From Ustilago trichophora (taxonomy: Eukaryota; Basidiomycota; Ustilaginomycetes; Ustilaginales; Ustilaginaceae): a DNA stretch of 64,000 bases. Each line of letters opens with the position of its first letter. Positions within the stretch are counted from its first letter, which is position 1. The notes under the pieces are model-generated. The model did no database searches. It was not told where the DNA came from and worked only from the letters and a program-made list of their open reading frames with translations. Of this stretch, positions 11,120-20,235 are shown piece by piece. The position numbers were made by a program, and so were the translations under genes. The stretch spans positions 496,001 through 560,000 of the forward strand of contig OOIN01000001.1 of the NCBI GenBank assembly GCA_900323505.1, written 5' to 3'.

Positions 11120-12553
11120 TTAGAATCTGGCCCGCTTGTTGCCCTCTCCTCCACGGCCTGCTGCTTCGGGATTCCTCTTCCTCTTGGGAACCGCCGCATT
11201 GCCTTCGCTCGCAAACCCAATCCCAACAGGCATGTCTCTCTTCTCCTTCTGTGCATTCTTCCTTCTCCTCCTCTCGAGCGCCTTTTTGAGCTGCTTCTTC
11301 TCCTGACCGCCCACCTTCTTGCCATCCACCCCACCAGCGCCACCTGCCAATCGATCGTATTTGTCCTTCAACAGCATCTGCTTGACCTCGCTCTTCTTCG
11401 GGTAGAACGGCAGCATACCCTTCTCCACCCTCTCCTTGTTCTCCTTTTTGATCTTGCCCTTGACCGCCGACTCTCTGGCCCTCCTCTCCCTCTCCCCTGC
11501 CAAACCTTCAGCCCTTCGTAGAGCCGCTTCCACCTTTGCCCGTTCCTCCCTAATCGCTAGGGCCGCTTCGCTTTTCGCCTTGGGTCCGGCTTGGTGCATT
11601 TCCTGCTTTTTCAACTTTGCCAAGGTCTTCTTGAGCGTGCTCAGTTCCGAAGAAAACATTTCGGGCAAGAACGAGTAGGATTTGGAAAAGAGATCCTTGT
11701 TGACGCTTCCCGAGAGCGATTCGAATCGGGGGTCGCGGATGTGGGTTGTGGAAGGAGTATCGACGACGTTGCGACGGCGAGAGACGGGTCGCTTGGAAGA
11801 GACTTCTGTAGGAGCGTTCTTGTTGCTACGCTTGGCAAGGTCGTGGTGACGTTGGGCGGCGGCACGAGCTTTGCGAGATTCTGCCCAGGCATTGTCGGTG
11901 CTATCGACTGTCGAGGTGGACGTGCTTGCTCCGCCAGAGAGCTGGCGTAACCGTTCACGGACCTCGCGCCGTTTGGCCTCGAGGGCTTCGTCAGTGCTGG
12001 ATGAAGCGTGGGATGATTTGCTCGACTTGGAAGTGGTGGAAGAGGAACGTTGGGGTTGCTTGCCTGCTCTGGCTTGGGCAAGTCGCTTTCGATCCTGTGC
12101 AAACTCGTCCTCTTCCAGATCGCTGATGTCCACCTCGTCGTCGTCTTGGTCAGATGCAGACCCATCGAGCTGTTGTCGAGCTTTCATGAGCGCCGAAAAG
12201 GGGATCTGCTTCATCTGTTGCGCCAGGTCTTCCTCTCCGACATCCTCGCCATCGCTGCTGTATGCCGATTCGTCTTCTTCTTCCTCTTCTTCACCGTCCT
12301 CGCTGACATCGTCGTCATCGTCGGACCCAGATCCTAGATCGGAATCGTCCATGAATTGTGCATACTTTGGTCGCTCCTCCTCCTGCTCTTCGTCTTGCTC
12401 CTCTTGTACTGACACTGCATCCTCATCGGTAGGAACGTCAGAATCCATCTCGCTCCCCGACCCGAGGTTCAAAGAGCCGCCATCAGATTCTTCAGAGTCC
12501 TGCTCAAATACTGCGGTCCTCTGCGGCTTTGCCTTGGCTGTTCCCTTCGCCAT
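11120..12553 (-). CDS. RRP36: rRNA biogenesis protein RRP36
   Basis: RRP36 is a nucleolar SSU-processome component needed for early cleavages of the 35S pre-rRNA that release 18S rRNA. The 477-residue frame starts at a clear ATG (12551-12553). Residues 1-150 are very acidic with Ser/Asp/Glu runs. The conserved C-terminal half begins with KRPVSRRRNVV and carries the family words HIRDPRFESLSG, FLPEMFSSELSTLKK, EKGMLPFYPKKSE and VKQMLLKDKYDRL, ending in a Lys/Arg-rich helix. It is divergently paired with UTP7, another processome factor, across about 0.5 kb. Family identity is clear from these words. Confidence 0.9.
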   Translation of the reverse strand: MAKGTAKAKPQRTAVFEQDSEESDGGSLNLGSGSEMDSDVPTDEDAVSVQEEQDEEQEEERPKYAQFMDDSDLGSGSDDDDDVSEDGEEEEEEDESAYSSDGEDVGEEDLAQQMKQIPFSALMKARQQLDGSASDQDDDEVDISDLEEDEFAQDRKRLAQARAGKQPQRSSSTTSKSSKSSHASSSTDEALEAKRREVRERLRQLSGGASTSTSTVDSTDNAWAESRKARAAAQRHHDLAKRSNKNAPTEVSSKRPVSRRRNVVDTPSTTHIRDPRFESLSGSVNKDLFSKSYSFLPEMFSSELSTLKKTLAKLKKQEMHQAGPKAKSEAALAIREERAKVEAALRRAEGLAGERERRARESAVKGKIKKENKERVEKGMLPFYPKKSEVKQMLLKDKYDRLAGGAGGVDGKKVGGQEKKQLKKALERRRRKNAQKEKRDMPVGIGFASEGNAAVPKRKRNPEAAGRGGEGNKRARF

Positions 12554-13051
12554 TGTTGAGGTGGACGCTGTTGGGATTGCAGCTGTATGTGATATGGTAT
12601 GTGATGGTGGTGCAGCATGGAAGGAAGAGTGGAGGGACAGGATTGCAGTTGTGTTGCGTTTTGCTTGAATTCAAAAGGTGGCAAGTGGGTTTGTATTGCT
12701 CGAGCAAATTTTGATTTCAAAATAATGGACGCTGTTCAGGGTTCGGTAATTCAAACCCTTTTTTTTTCCAGTCCACGGCGAGGAATTTTTCAAAGAACTT
12801 CTTCTCAGCGCTGTGTGGAGTACGACCTTCTCACCATCACTTGATCCATCTTGTTCGCTGTTTCCTTCCTTCATCATCCCTTTACAGCAGCGTCCAGCAC
12901 CAAGGAAGGATTCGCATCCATAACAGACCGCGACGTAGTAGCAGAAGCGAAGCCTCAGCGAATCATCGACATCCCAACAGCTTCTCCCTTCCCCCCCTGG
13001 CACCACCTCATCCAACAGCAGAGCTGCTCCTTAGCTCACCGCTTGCCCAAC
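12554..13051. promoter_or_regulatory. Shared divergent promoter of RRP36 and UTP7
   Basis: 498 bp separate the ATG of RRP36 (minus) from the preferred ATG of UTP7 (plus). At 12779-12792 lies CGAGGAATTTTTCA; its complement TGAAAAATTC matches nine of ten bases of the yeast rRNA-processing element TGAAAAATTT. The same 14 bases occur in the LSM5/BUD13 divergent promoter. A T9 run precedes it at about 12759. The UTP7 side is CT/CA-rich. Confidence 0.6.
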
Positions 13052-14959
13052 ATGGAAGCCGGACCCTCCAAACCCTCCCGCTCCACAAAGGGCAACAAGG
13101 AAAAGAAAGCCTACCACTCTCAAGAGGCTCTCGACAAGCAGTTCCACTCCATTTCCTCCGCCACCTCCCTCCCACGCTCTCTCGACCGTTCCGCCCCTGC
13201 CTCCGTCCGCGATGCACCCATCCCCAAATCCGTCTCCAACATCAAGGACAAGAAGCTGAAGAGCAAGCTCACCCACCAGCATCTCTCTCGGAAGCGTGCT
13301 GCCGAGTCGGCCCGTTTGGCAAATGAGTATCTCAACACGTCGGCACCGGGTGAAGGCGCCGGGATGATCGAGACCGAAGGCGAGTTGGAGAGGACGTTTA
13401 AAGTTACACAGGCGCAGATCAAGGACAATGTAGGGATCGATACGGCGACCAAGGGTTTTGAGTTGAAGTTGGACGGTGGAAAGCAAGGGGTTGGATTGGG
13501 TCCTTACCGATGTGACTATACGAGGAACGGGAGACATCTCTTGATTGGTGGCAGGAAAGGTCATTTGGCGGCTTTCGACTGGCAAACCGGAAAGCTGAGT
13601 TGCGAGATTCAGGTCCGAGAGACGGTCAGAGATGTCAAATGGTTGCATAACAATAGCTTCTTCGCCGCGGCCCAGAAAAAGTACGTCTACATCTACGACG
13701 ATGCCGGAATCGAGATCCACAAGCTCAAGAACCACACCGACGTAAACCGGCTCGAGTTCTTGCCGTACCACTTCCTCCTCGCCTCCGTCGGCGCAACAGG
13801 ATGGCTGAAATACCAAGACACCTCGACCGGAACCCTCATCTCTCAGCATCGTACCGGTTTAGGCAACTGCAACACCATGACCCAAAACCCGCTCACCGCC
13901 GTCCTCCACCTCGGCCACACCAACGGAACCGTCACCATGTGGACTCCCAACCTCTCCACCCCCGCCGTGAAACTTCTCGCCCATCGCGGTCCCGTAAGCG
14001 GCATCTCGATCGACTCGCGCAACGGCGGACGCGAGATGGCGACCTGTGGCATGGACGGTACCATCAAAGTGTGGGATACTCGAATGCTCGGCAAAGGTCC
14101 CCGACGAGAATGGCAAGCCCGACGACCCGCTTCCGACCTGCAATACTCCCAACGAGGTCTTCTAGGCGTTGCCTGGGGTCCCCACGTTTCGATCTACGAC
14201 ACAAACGCTGTCCTCGGAAACGCCCCTCCTGGGCCGTACATCACCCAAGGTTTTCCGCGCTCCGAACCGCTCCAGGTGAAATTCTGCCCGTTTGAAGACG
14301 TCCTTGGCGTGGCGCACTCTGGCGGGTTTACCAGCTTGCTCGTCCCGGGAGCTGGAGAACCCAATTTCGACAGTAGCGAATTGGATCCCTTTGAAACGCG
14401 AAATGCTCGAAGGGAGCGAGAGGTGCATCAGTTGTTGGACAAGATTTCTCCGGATCTCATCTCGATCGATCAGTCGATCTTGGGTTCGGTGCACATCAGC
14501 GAGACGAATGTTTCGGCGGCGGAACAGGATCGGATTTTGGCAGAGATCGGAAAGAGGAATCCAGGTGCGGTGGTAAGGAGTTCGGATGGAAGAGCGTATT
14601 CGCAATTGAGCCGCGTGGAGAGGATGCAGTTGGACAATCCGGATGCTTCACCGCTGGCAGAGGAGGAGGAAGGCGAAGGGGAGAATGGGGTCGGTTCACT
14701 GGCGGCAAAGATCGCCGCTCACCAAGCACCGGCACAGAAGAAGGAGAAGAACCGGATGAGGGGTAAGAACAAAGCCCTGAGCAGATACCTCAGGAAGAAG
14801 AGGGAGAACGTCGTCGATCCCAACAGAATCGCCGTCAAGGCGAGGATGGACAAGATGCGTAAAGAGGAACAGCAGCAGAGAAAGAGGAAAGCTGCTGCGG
14901 GTTTGAGACAAGACGATGAGAGTTTTTCCGCTCTGGACATGTTCAAGAAACGTTCTTAA
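13052..14959 (+). CDS. UTP7: U3 snoRNP protein UTP7 (WDR46/BING4 family)
   Basis: UTP7 is a WD40 protein of the nucleolar SSU processome, required for 18S rRNA maturation. The preferred start at 13052 gives 635 residues; an in-frame ATG at 12851 would add 67 residues but reads like a leader, with no family resemblance. A basic N-terminal helix region (KKLKSKLTHQHLSRKR) is followed by WD repeats from about residue 150 to 400, with words such as GRHLLIGGRKGHLAAFDW, MATCGMDGTIKVWDTRM and LGVAWGPHVSIYD. The BING4 C-terminal domain follows (PLQVKFCPFEDVLGVAHSGG, LLVPGAGEPNFDS, ELDPFETRNARRERE), then a Lys/Arg-rich tail. It is paired divergently with RRP36. Family identity is strong. Confidence 0.92.
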   Translation: MEAGPSKPSRSTKGNKEKKAYHSQEALDKQFHSISSATSLPRSLDRSAPASVRDAPIPKSVSNIKDKKLKSKLTHQHLSRKRAAESARLANEYLNTSAPGEGAGMIETEGELERTFKVTQAQIKDNVGIDTATKGFELKLDGGKQGVGLGPYRCDYTRNGRHLLIGGRKGHLAAFDWQTGKLSCEIQVRETVRDVKWLHNNSFFAAAQKKYVYIYDDAGIEIHKLKNHTDVNRLEFLPYHFLLASVGATGWLKYQDTSTGTLISQHRTGLGNCNTMTQNPLTAVLHLGHTNGTVTMWTPNLSTPAVKLLAHRGPVSGISIDSRNGGREMATCGMDGTIKVWDTRMLGKGPRREWQARRPASDLQYSQRGLLGVAWGPHVSIYDTNAVLGNAPPGPYITQGFPRSEPLQVKFCPFEDVLGVAHSGGFTSLLVPGAGEPNFDSSELDPFETRNARREREVHQLLDKISPDLISIDQSILGSVHISETNVSAAEQDRILAEIGKRNPGAVVRSSDGRAYSQLSRVERMQLDNPDASPLAEEEEGEGENGVGSLAAKIAAHQAPAQKKEKNRMRGKNKALSRYLRKKRENVVDPNRIAVKARMDKMRKEEQQQRKRKAAAGLRQDDESFSALDMFKKRS

Positions 14960-15185
14960 ATCCGCTATCCCTCAACACACTCATGATTTACAGCTTGAAC
15001 GCAATTCAATTCGTACACATTTGCAACCATCAGCACACCCTATCGCTTTATCTGACACGATATCTTCAAAGCTGAATAGAACCGAGTAGCAACACGCAGA
15101 GCAACGACCCACACGACTAAACTTGTCCAGAACGATATCTTAATTTACCCCACAAAATGAAAGTTCAGTCTTGCCAGCAAATGGC

Positions 15186-15204
15186 TTTTTTTTTTTTTTT
15201 TTTT
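15186..15204. repeat. T19 homopolymer directly after an oxidoreductase stop codon
   Basis: Nineteen T residues on the plus strand abut the minus-strand stop codon at 15205-15207, so the transcript would carry an A19 run immediately after its UAG. It sits in the 245-bp space between the convergent UTP7 and oxidoreductase genes. Confidence 0.9.
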
Positions 15205-16494
15205 CTACTGGAGATCAAACTCTCCATCTCTAAACACGATCTCTACGGTCTTCTTGTCATCCAAACTTCTCCTACCCGCCTCCAGAATGGCCGTGGTCAG
15301 AACGGTATCCTTGATGGTAGGCAGAACGACGTCAAAGTCTTGTGCCTTTCTCTCACCCTTGTTGATCCTGGTGCAGGCAGTGACAAAGTTTTCCAGCGAG
15401 ATGTAACCGTATCCGTGTTGACCTGCAAAGTAACCTTCGGCATCGGGGGTGTATCGCATGTAGAAAGGGTTGTAATCCGTGCAGCTTCCACCGGTGACTC
15501 CTTGGGCGTTGTTTTCGACGGTGAACTGGTATCCACGGCGGGCTTGGTTGATTCGAGTTTCCCCTGAGGTGCCAACAAAGTGGAAGTGCTGTTCGGAATG
15601 AACGCCGGCTCCTTGGGGTGCTGACCAGGAGGCGGTGAAGACCGCCGTTGCTCTCTTTCCAGTTTCGACGGTTTGAGTGGTAGGGTTGAGGATGGAAAAA
15701 TCAACAAGGAGGGTGATGGTGTCTTCTGTACTTTGTACGCAACCTTTGGAAGTGGCGATGCCTGCAGAAGCCGAAGCAGTAACCCGAGTTGGGATGGCAC
15801 GACCTTGGGTCATCCACAAGCAAATGTCGATATGATGAGAGTTGAGATAGTAAGAAATATCACTATCCCTACCAGCCCAAGCCTTGAACGTCTCCAGCTG
15901 ATTCTTGGGTTGACTCATGTAAGAGTAGAAATAGTTGATATCGCCCAATTCATCCCTCGCCCTCTGTCGTGCATCCGCATAGGCAGGGTCGAATCTCTTG
16001 TGATGTTCGACCATGCACAGTACACCTTGTTGTGCAGCGGCTTTGACGAGCTGCTGATGATGCTTGAGGGATTGCGTGGCGGGTTTCGTCACGAGGACGT
16101 GAATGCCCCTGTTGATGGCGTACATTGCGATGTCGAAGTGCGTCGAGTCCGGGGTGAAGATGGTGATGGCATCTCCCTTTTGGAGCGAATCAATGGCGGT
16201 TTTGTACGCATCGCCATCGCGAACACCAGCTTCCGGGTACGAGGTGAAGGTGGTATCCATATCACGATACTTGGATTCAATGTTGGTCTTGAAATGGTTA
16301 CGAATTCCCGAGAATTTGTCACCGTTGGTACCGACCATTTTGATCTCGGGTGCGATGAGGTTCCGACGACGCAGATCGAACATTACCAATCCGACCACGC
16401 CGAGTTTCTTATCGGATGGTGAAGATCCTCCTCCGACAAAGCCGGTGGTGTATTCGCCGGTGCCTACGGCGAGGATTGTGGGAAGTCCAGACAT
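15205..16494 (-). CDS. Gfo/Idh/MocA-family NAD(P)-dependent oxidoreductase
   Basis: Predicted cytosolic sugar or polyol dehydrogenase of the Gfo/Idh/MocA class; the substrate is unknown. The protein of 429 residues starts at MSGLPTILAVGTGEYTTG. A more upstream in-frame codon exists, but a TATA box at 16618-16627 lies too close to it, which supports the ATG at 16494. The N-terminal Rossmann fold carries VGTGEYTTGF in the dinucleotide loop and FTPDSTHFDIAMYAINRG. The family EKP motif reads TKP (VLVTKPATQS): the lysine is kept, the glutamate replaced. The C-terminal domain has YLNSHHIDICLWM, where the His-Asp region usually binds substrate. T19 follows the stop. Confidence 0.85.
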   Translation of the reverse strand: MSGLPTILAVGTGEYTTGFVGGGSSPSDKKLGVVGLVMFDLRRRNLIAPEIKMVGTNGDKFSGIRNHFKTNIESKYRDMDTTFTSYPEAGVRDGDAYKTAIDSLQKGDAITIFTPDSTHFDIAMYAINRGIHVLVTKPATQSLKHHQQLVKAAAQQGVLCMVEHHKRFDPAYADARQRARDELGDINYFYSYMSQPKNQLETFKAWAGRDSDISYYLNSHHIDICLWMTQGRAIPTRVTASASAGIATSKGCVQSTEDTITLLVDFSILNPTTQTVETGKRATAVFTASWSAPQGAGVHSEQHFHFVGTSGETRINQARRGYQFTVENNAQGVTGGSCTDYNPFYMRYTPDAEGYFAGQHGYGYISLENFVTACTRINKGERKAQDFDVVLPTIKDTVLTTAILEAGRRSLDDKKTVEIVFRDGEFDLQ

Positions 16495-16617
16495 TGTCGT
16501 TGTTTTTCTCTTTTTTTGGGGGGGGCTTTCCTGTAGAGAAGAGCTTCTGGAAGCGGGGGAAAGGGAAGTGAGTAGAAGAGAGAAGGTTGCAAAGCACAAA
16601 GATGCTGCTTTAGCAAC

Positions 16618-16627
16618 TTTATATAAA
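16618..16627 (-). promoter_or_regulatory. TATA box of the oxidoreductase gene
   Basis: The palindrome TTTATATAAA lies 124 bp upstream of the chosen ATG at 16494. With transcription starting about 30-60 bp downstream, this position argues against any start near 16599. Confidence 0.6.
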
Positions 16628-17253
16628 GGGGAGAAGAGTAGAGGGCGACGAGACAGATCTCACGAGGCGACAAAGGAAGAACCGAAAGCGGTGGAAAGAC
16701 CGGCCAATAAAACCCGGAAGAACGGACCGTGAAGGTCCGCCCTTGCATTTCTATCGGAATTCAACACCACACCACGCACGCTCAGACCCTCTCTATCCTT
16801 TTCTTTCCCCACCCACGCCCACGCCAAACACACGAGCAAACCCCACGCTCATCAACCCAACCAGCACTTCGCCGATTTGACACTTTGCCGTACTCAACAC
16901 CCCCACACTTCCCCCCCACTGTCTCTCCTACCCCACGATCGCGGGGGTGCATCTGGCAGATCCAAGCCACATACTGGATCGGCGCGATGGCAATCTAACT
17001 ACTGTCAGAACTGGGTGATGGGTGTGGTTCACACATGCAAAGCGGGGATAGACGGGTCCAAACATACACGGGATGAGACTAGATCTAGGTATGAATTTCT
17101 TTTCTATGGAACCGGAGCAAGCTAATCATTATCTGGGACTGAGAGGACGCAGCCGTATCAAAGTATCTGGCTTGAGCCTCATGTAAAGAATCGGGACACG
17201 GCGAATACAGCTACTGTACTGCCCTGTAGCGTGCTTGTACAAAGGACCGACGC
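16628..17253. other. Intergenic region between oxidoreductase promoter and SAC1 3' end
   Basis: No gene is seen. 16740-16960 is a strongly C/A-rich stretch on the plus strand (CACCCCCACACT-like). Near 17213 a TACTGTAC palindrome lies in the probable SAC1 3' UTR. Confidence 0.5.
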
Positions 17254-19299
17254 TTAAGAAGGAATCGAGTAAGCCTGACCCCTCCTTCCAGCGCCCACAA
17301 TAGCAGGAGCGGCTTTCGCCTGTCCATTGCCATTCTGCGAAGCCTTCTGACCCTTGAAAGGGTTCACGACACCAGTGCGACCCTTGGCACCGGACTTGAA
17401 TCCTGGACCGTCGTAGAAAATCGTCTCGTCCGGTCGGTTGAGCGTTGGCCAAGCCACATAGTCCAGTCCTCTCGAGACCATAAAGTGGAACGAGCCGATG
17501 GCGACCACGAGCCAGAGGGTGAAGAAGTAGAGGTTCGAAGTGGTGGACGTCTGCTTGAGGGCATCAGCGACATCAGATCCTCCAACGGAAGCCAACGTCT
17601 GGGCTGCGGTATGTCGAGGCAGTACAAGGCTGGCAAAGAGCATGGTGAGGGCAAAGAAGAAGACCCAGGGCATGGCACGGACCAGCAAAGCTCTCTGGTC
17701 AGGGTGAGGCAAACCTTTTGATGGCTCCCATGCACCCGTGAACAGATCGTAGGCGTCCTGTCGTGCGCCGTCAAAGTAGTTGTTCTTGATGTAGCGTGTG
17801 ACCGAGTTGACGCCGTCTTGCAAGGCTCCCTCCTTGGATCGCTTGCCGGTTCGTGTGAAATCGGTCTTGAGCGCACCGGTGCCGCTGTACGCTTTCGAGA
17901 TGACATCGGCATGGTCGGCCCAGACGTTGCGGTAGACGTGCATAAACTCGGATTGTGTCTCGACCTTCTCACCGGAAGAGAGGATGCCAATGGATCGCAG
18001 CTGCTCGTTGAGGATCCAGCGAGCGAGGGTACCCTGCACCACATTGGTTCGATCGAGACAGTCCATGCAATTGGTGCGGACAACAGAGCGTTGCTGGCTC
18101 GACACCTTGCCATCTTGAGCAGCAAAGTAGTCGTTGCTCTTGAGGCCCTTGGTCTGCAAACGGTCGATGAGGTCCATGACACGCTCAAACTTCATGCCTT
18201 TGCACTCGTGGTGAAAGTCGTAGTAGGTGTAATGCACCTGGGGATTGTGCAGCTTCTCGACGGCACGCTCGTAGGCCTCCTTGACGGGCTTCTCGTACCC
18301 CTTTTGGTTGACGAGGTTGACGAGGTAGTTGTCGCCGTATCGAGCCACCTGGTCCTCAAAATGTTTGCGGGTGGCTTCAGCGGTTTCTGGCTTCTGCATG
18401 ATCTGCAGGTCAGGCTTGTAGCGCAAGTTGTTGATCTCGGCCCAAAAGACTGGAACACTGCCTCGGGTTTGAACGTAGCTCTTGCGGATGCTGCCGTCGG
18501 CCTTGGTCATGGTCTTGCCACCCTTGGGGTTGGTAATGACAAACTGTTCAGTCTCGTTAAAGTTGGAGACGTTACCGTTGAGGTCGATACCTCGCGAGAA
18601 GTATCGCGTACCGACACGGTGACGGGAGCGACGGGCAATCAGACCGAGCACAAAGGCGTGATTGTTGATCTTGACCTCCTTGACCTCGAGGAAGCCGAAG
18701 ACGCAAGGAAGAATGAATCGAGAGAGGTCGTGCCCGGTGGTCTCGGTGGTGTGAACAAACTTCTGCATGAGGAAGCGGTTCCAGAAGAAGCGGTCATCGG
18801 TGCGTTGCCAGAGAGGAGCCGACTTGTTGGAAAGGCCAGCTTGGCGCTGCATGCTGCTGGTGAGATCGTACTGGTAGCTGAAGTAGAAAGGAGCACTGTA
18901 GAGGTGAGCCTTGAGCAGGCCAAGAAGGGTCTTTTCGACTGGATGCTTGAGCAATGAGGGGTTGGCCTCCTTGTCCAGAGGCAGAGTTCGGAATTCAGTG
19001 GCCATGAAGACATCTGCGCCTGCGATCTCAGCCACCTTCTTCTTGCTGGTGATGACGACGAGGAATTCGGAGCTGTGCAGCTTGATGATACCGACGATAC
19101 CGTGAACCGACATGGTCTTGTCTCCACCAGGGGCGGAACCATCCTTGGCAAGACGGAGGGTGCTGTCATTGCGATCGATGACGAGCACCTCGGAGGCAGA
19201 AGAGCCGGATTTGGATGTGGGTTCAAAGACGTAAGCTTGGGGCGAGATGCGCAATCGGAAGCCATCCCAAAGCTGGGGAAGGCCGCTTGACGACGACAT
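17254..19299 (-). CDS. SAC1: SAC1-type phosphoinositide phosphatase
   Basis: SAC1 is an ER/Golgi integral membrane enzyme that dephosphorylates phosphatidylinositol phosphates, chiefly PI4P, and so controls lipid exchange at membrane contacts. The protein has 681 residues from a clear ATG. The Sac domain covers roughly residues 60-480. The CX5R(T) catalytic loop reads RTNCMDCLDRTN, with the nucleophile Cys411 and Arg417. Upstream family words include SRHRVGTRYFSRGID, GSVPVFWAEI and YYDFHHECKGM. Two hydrophobic segments near 545-565 (WVFFFALTMLFASLVL) and 600-622 (YFFTLWLVVAIGSF) make the C-terminal membrane hairpin, followed by a basic tail. The length fits the yeast and animal orthologues. 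It is intronless. Confidence 0.95.
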   Translation of the reverse strand: MSSSSGLPQLWDGFRLRISPQAYVFEPTSKSGSSASEVLVIDRNDSTLRLAKDGSAPGGDKTMSVHGIVGIIKLHSSEFLVVITSKKKVAEIAGADVFMATEFRTLPLDKEANPSLLKHPVEKTLLGLLKAHLYSAPFYFSYQYDLTSSMQRQAGLSNKSAPLWQRTDDRFFWNRFLMQKFVHTTETTGHDLSRFILPCVFGFLEVKEVKINNHAFVLGLIARRSRHRVGTRYFSRGIDLNGNVSNFNETEQFVITNPKGGKTMTKADGSIRKSYVQTRGSVPVFWAEINNLRYKPDLQIMQKPETAEATRKHFEDQVARYGDNYLVNLVNQKGYEKPVKEAYERAVEKLHNPQVHYTYYDFHHECKGMKFERVMDLIDRLQTKGLKSNDYFAAQDGKVSSQQRSVVRTNCMDCLDRTNVVQGTLARWILNEQLRSIGILSSGEKVETQSEFMHVYRNVWADHADVISKAYSGTGALKTDFTRTGKRSKEGALQDGVNSVTRYIKNNYFDGARQDAYDLFTGAWEPSKGLPHPDQRALLVRAMPWVFFFALTMLFASLVLPRHTAAQTLASVGGSDVADALKQTSTTSNLYFFTLWLVVAIGSFHFMVSRGLDYVAWPTLNRPDETIFYDGPGFKSGAKGRTGVVNPFKGQKASQNGNGQAKAAPAIVGAGRRGQAYSIPS

Positions 19300-20235
19300 G
19301 ATGCTGGCTTGCTGGACTCGGCGCCGAGGATGAGAGTAGATCAGATCTTATCCCTGTTCCTGGACGGGGTGATGGTAGGGAGATTAAAGTTGAAGCAAGG
19401 GCGACGGATGCCTTGAAGCAAGCAAGTGATGGTGACCAAGAGGAAAGCAGGCCGAAGGGATGATGTGTGTCAGGAGAGGCGAAGTTCTTCTGGCTAAAAT
19501 GTTGGCAACACAAGAGCCAACGACACACAAAAAGGCGCAGCCGCTGTTCACAGGAGGTAACACTATGCCACGAGCTGAGGCTGAAACGTTGAAATGACGC
19601 TCATCTGCCGCTCGTCTAAAATTCGTCAAGAATCAGAGCCAAATTTCAGTGAAAGGTGTGTGCGCGTGTGTGTGTGTGTGGAGAGAGACACAGAGAGCCA
19701 CAAGCACAATATCCAAAAAGTGCATTTTGCTGCGTGAAAAAGAGGAGTCCAAGCGTCGACGTTGATTTCGAATCGGCTCAGATGCCCGATGTTGATACCC
19801 GATGTGTTCTGTAAAAGAGAAAAGCTTCTCATTCGGAACGGGCCGATCCTGTTCAACTGCAGGACCTATGCTTGCAAGCTTCTCCGACAGAATAAGTAAC
19901 CGCTTTGATATCTTGTACATTGAAGTCGATGTTGATACTGTCACAGATGCTAGCGGGACGAATTGCAACGCTCGCAGTTCTGAGAGAGCCTCTGAATCGT
20001 GGGATAGCCAACATTTTTGCTTTCAAACTGTCATGGTTCTATATCAATGCAAAGAAATATGTTTTGGATATCGCAGTCTGGCTACATGTACAAGATAAAG
20101 ACGGCAAAAAGAGGCTGGTGACACTGAACCATGACGAATCAGCCTACCAATTTTGGGATGGATCAAAGTGCAAGACGATCATGCGGCACACTAAAGTGAA
20201 GACCGTCGAGAAGGCAGTGCGATGCTCGTCTTGGT
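19300..20235. other. Intergenic region between SAC1 and eIF3f
   Basis: It contains the SAC1 promoter (19300-about 19620), a GT/GA microsatellite near 19655-19695, and the probable eIF3f 3' UTR. Short frames here resemble no known family. Confidence 0.5.

Noticed and set aside
12851..13051. Longer UTP7 N-terminus from an ATG at 12851
   Set aside because: The extra 67 residues look like translated leader. It could be real only if the transcript starts upstream of 12851.
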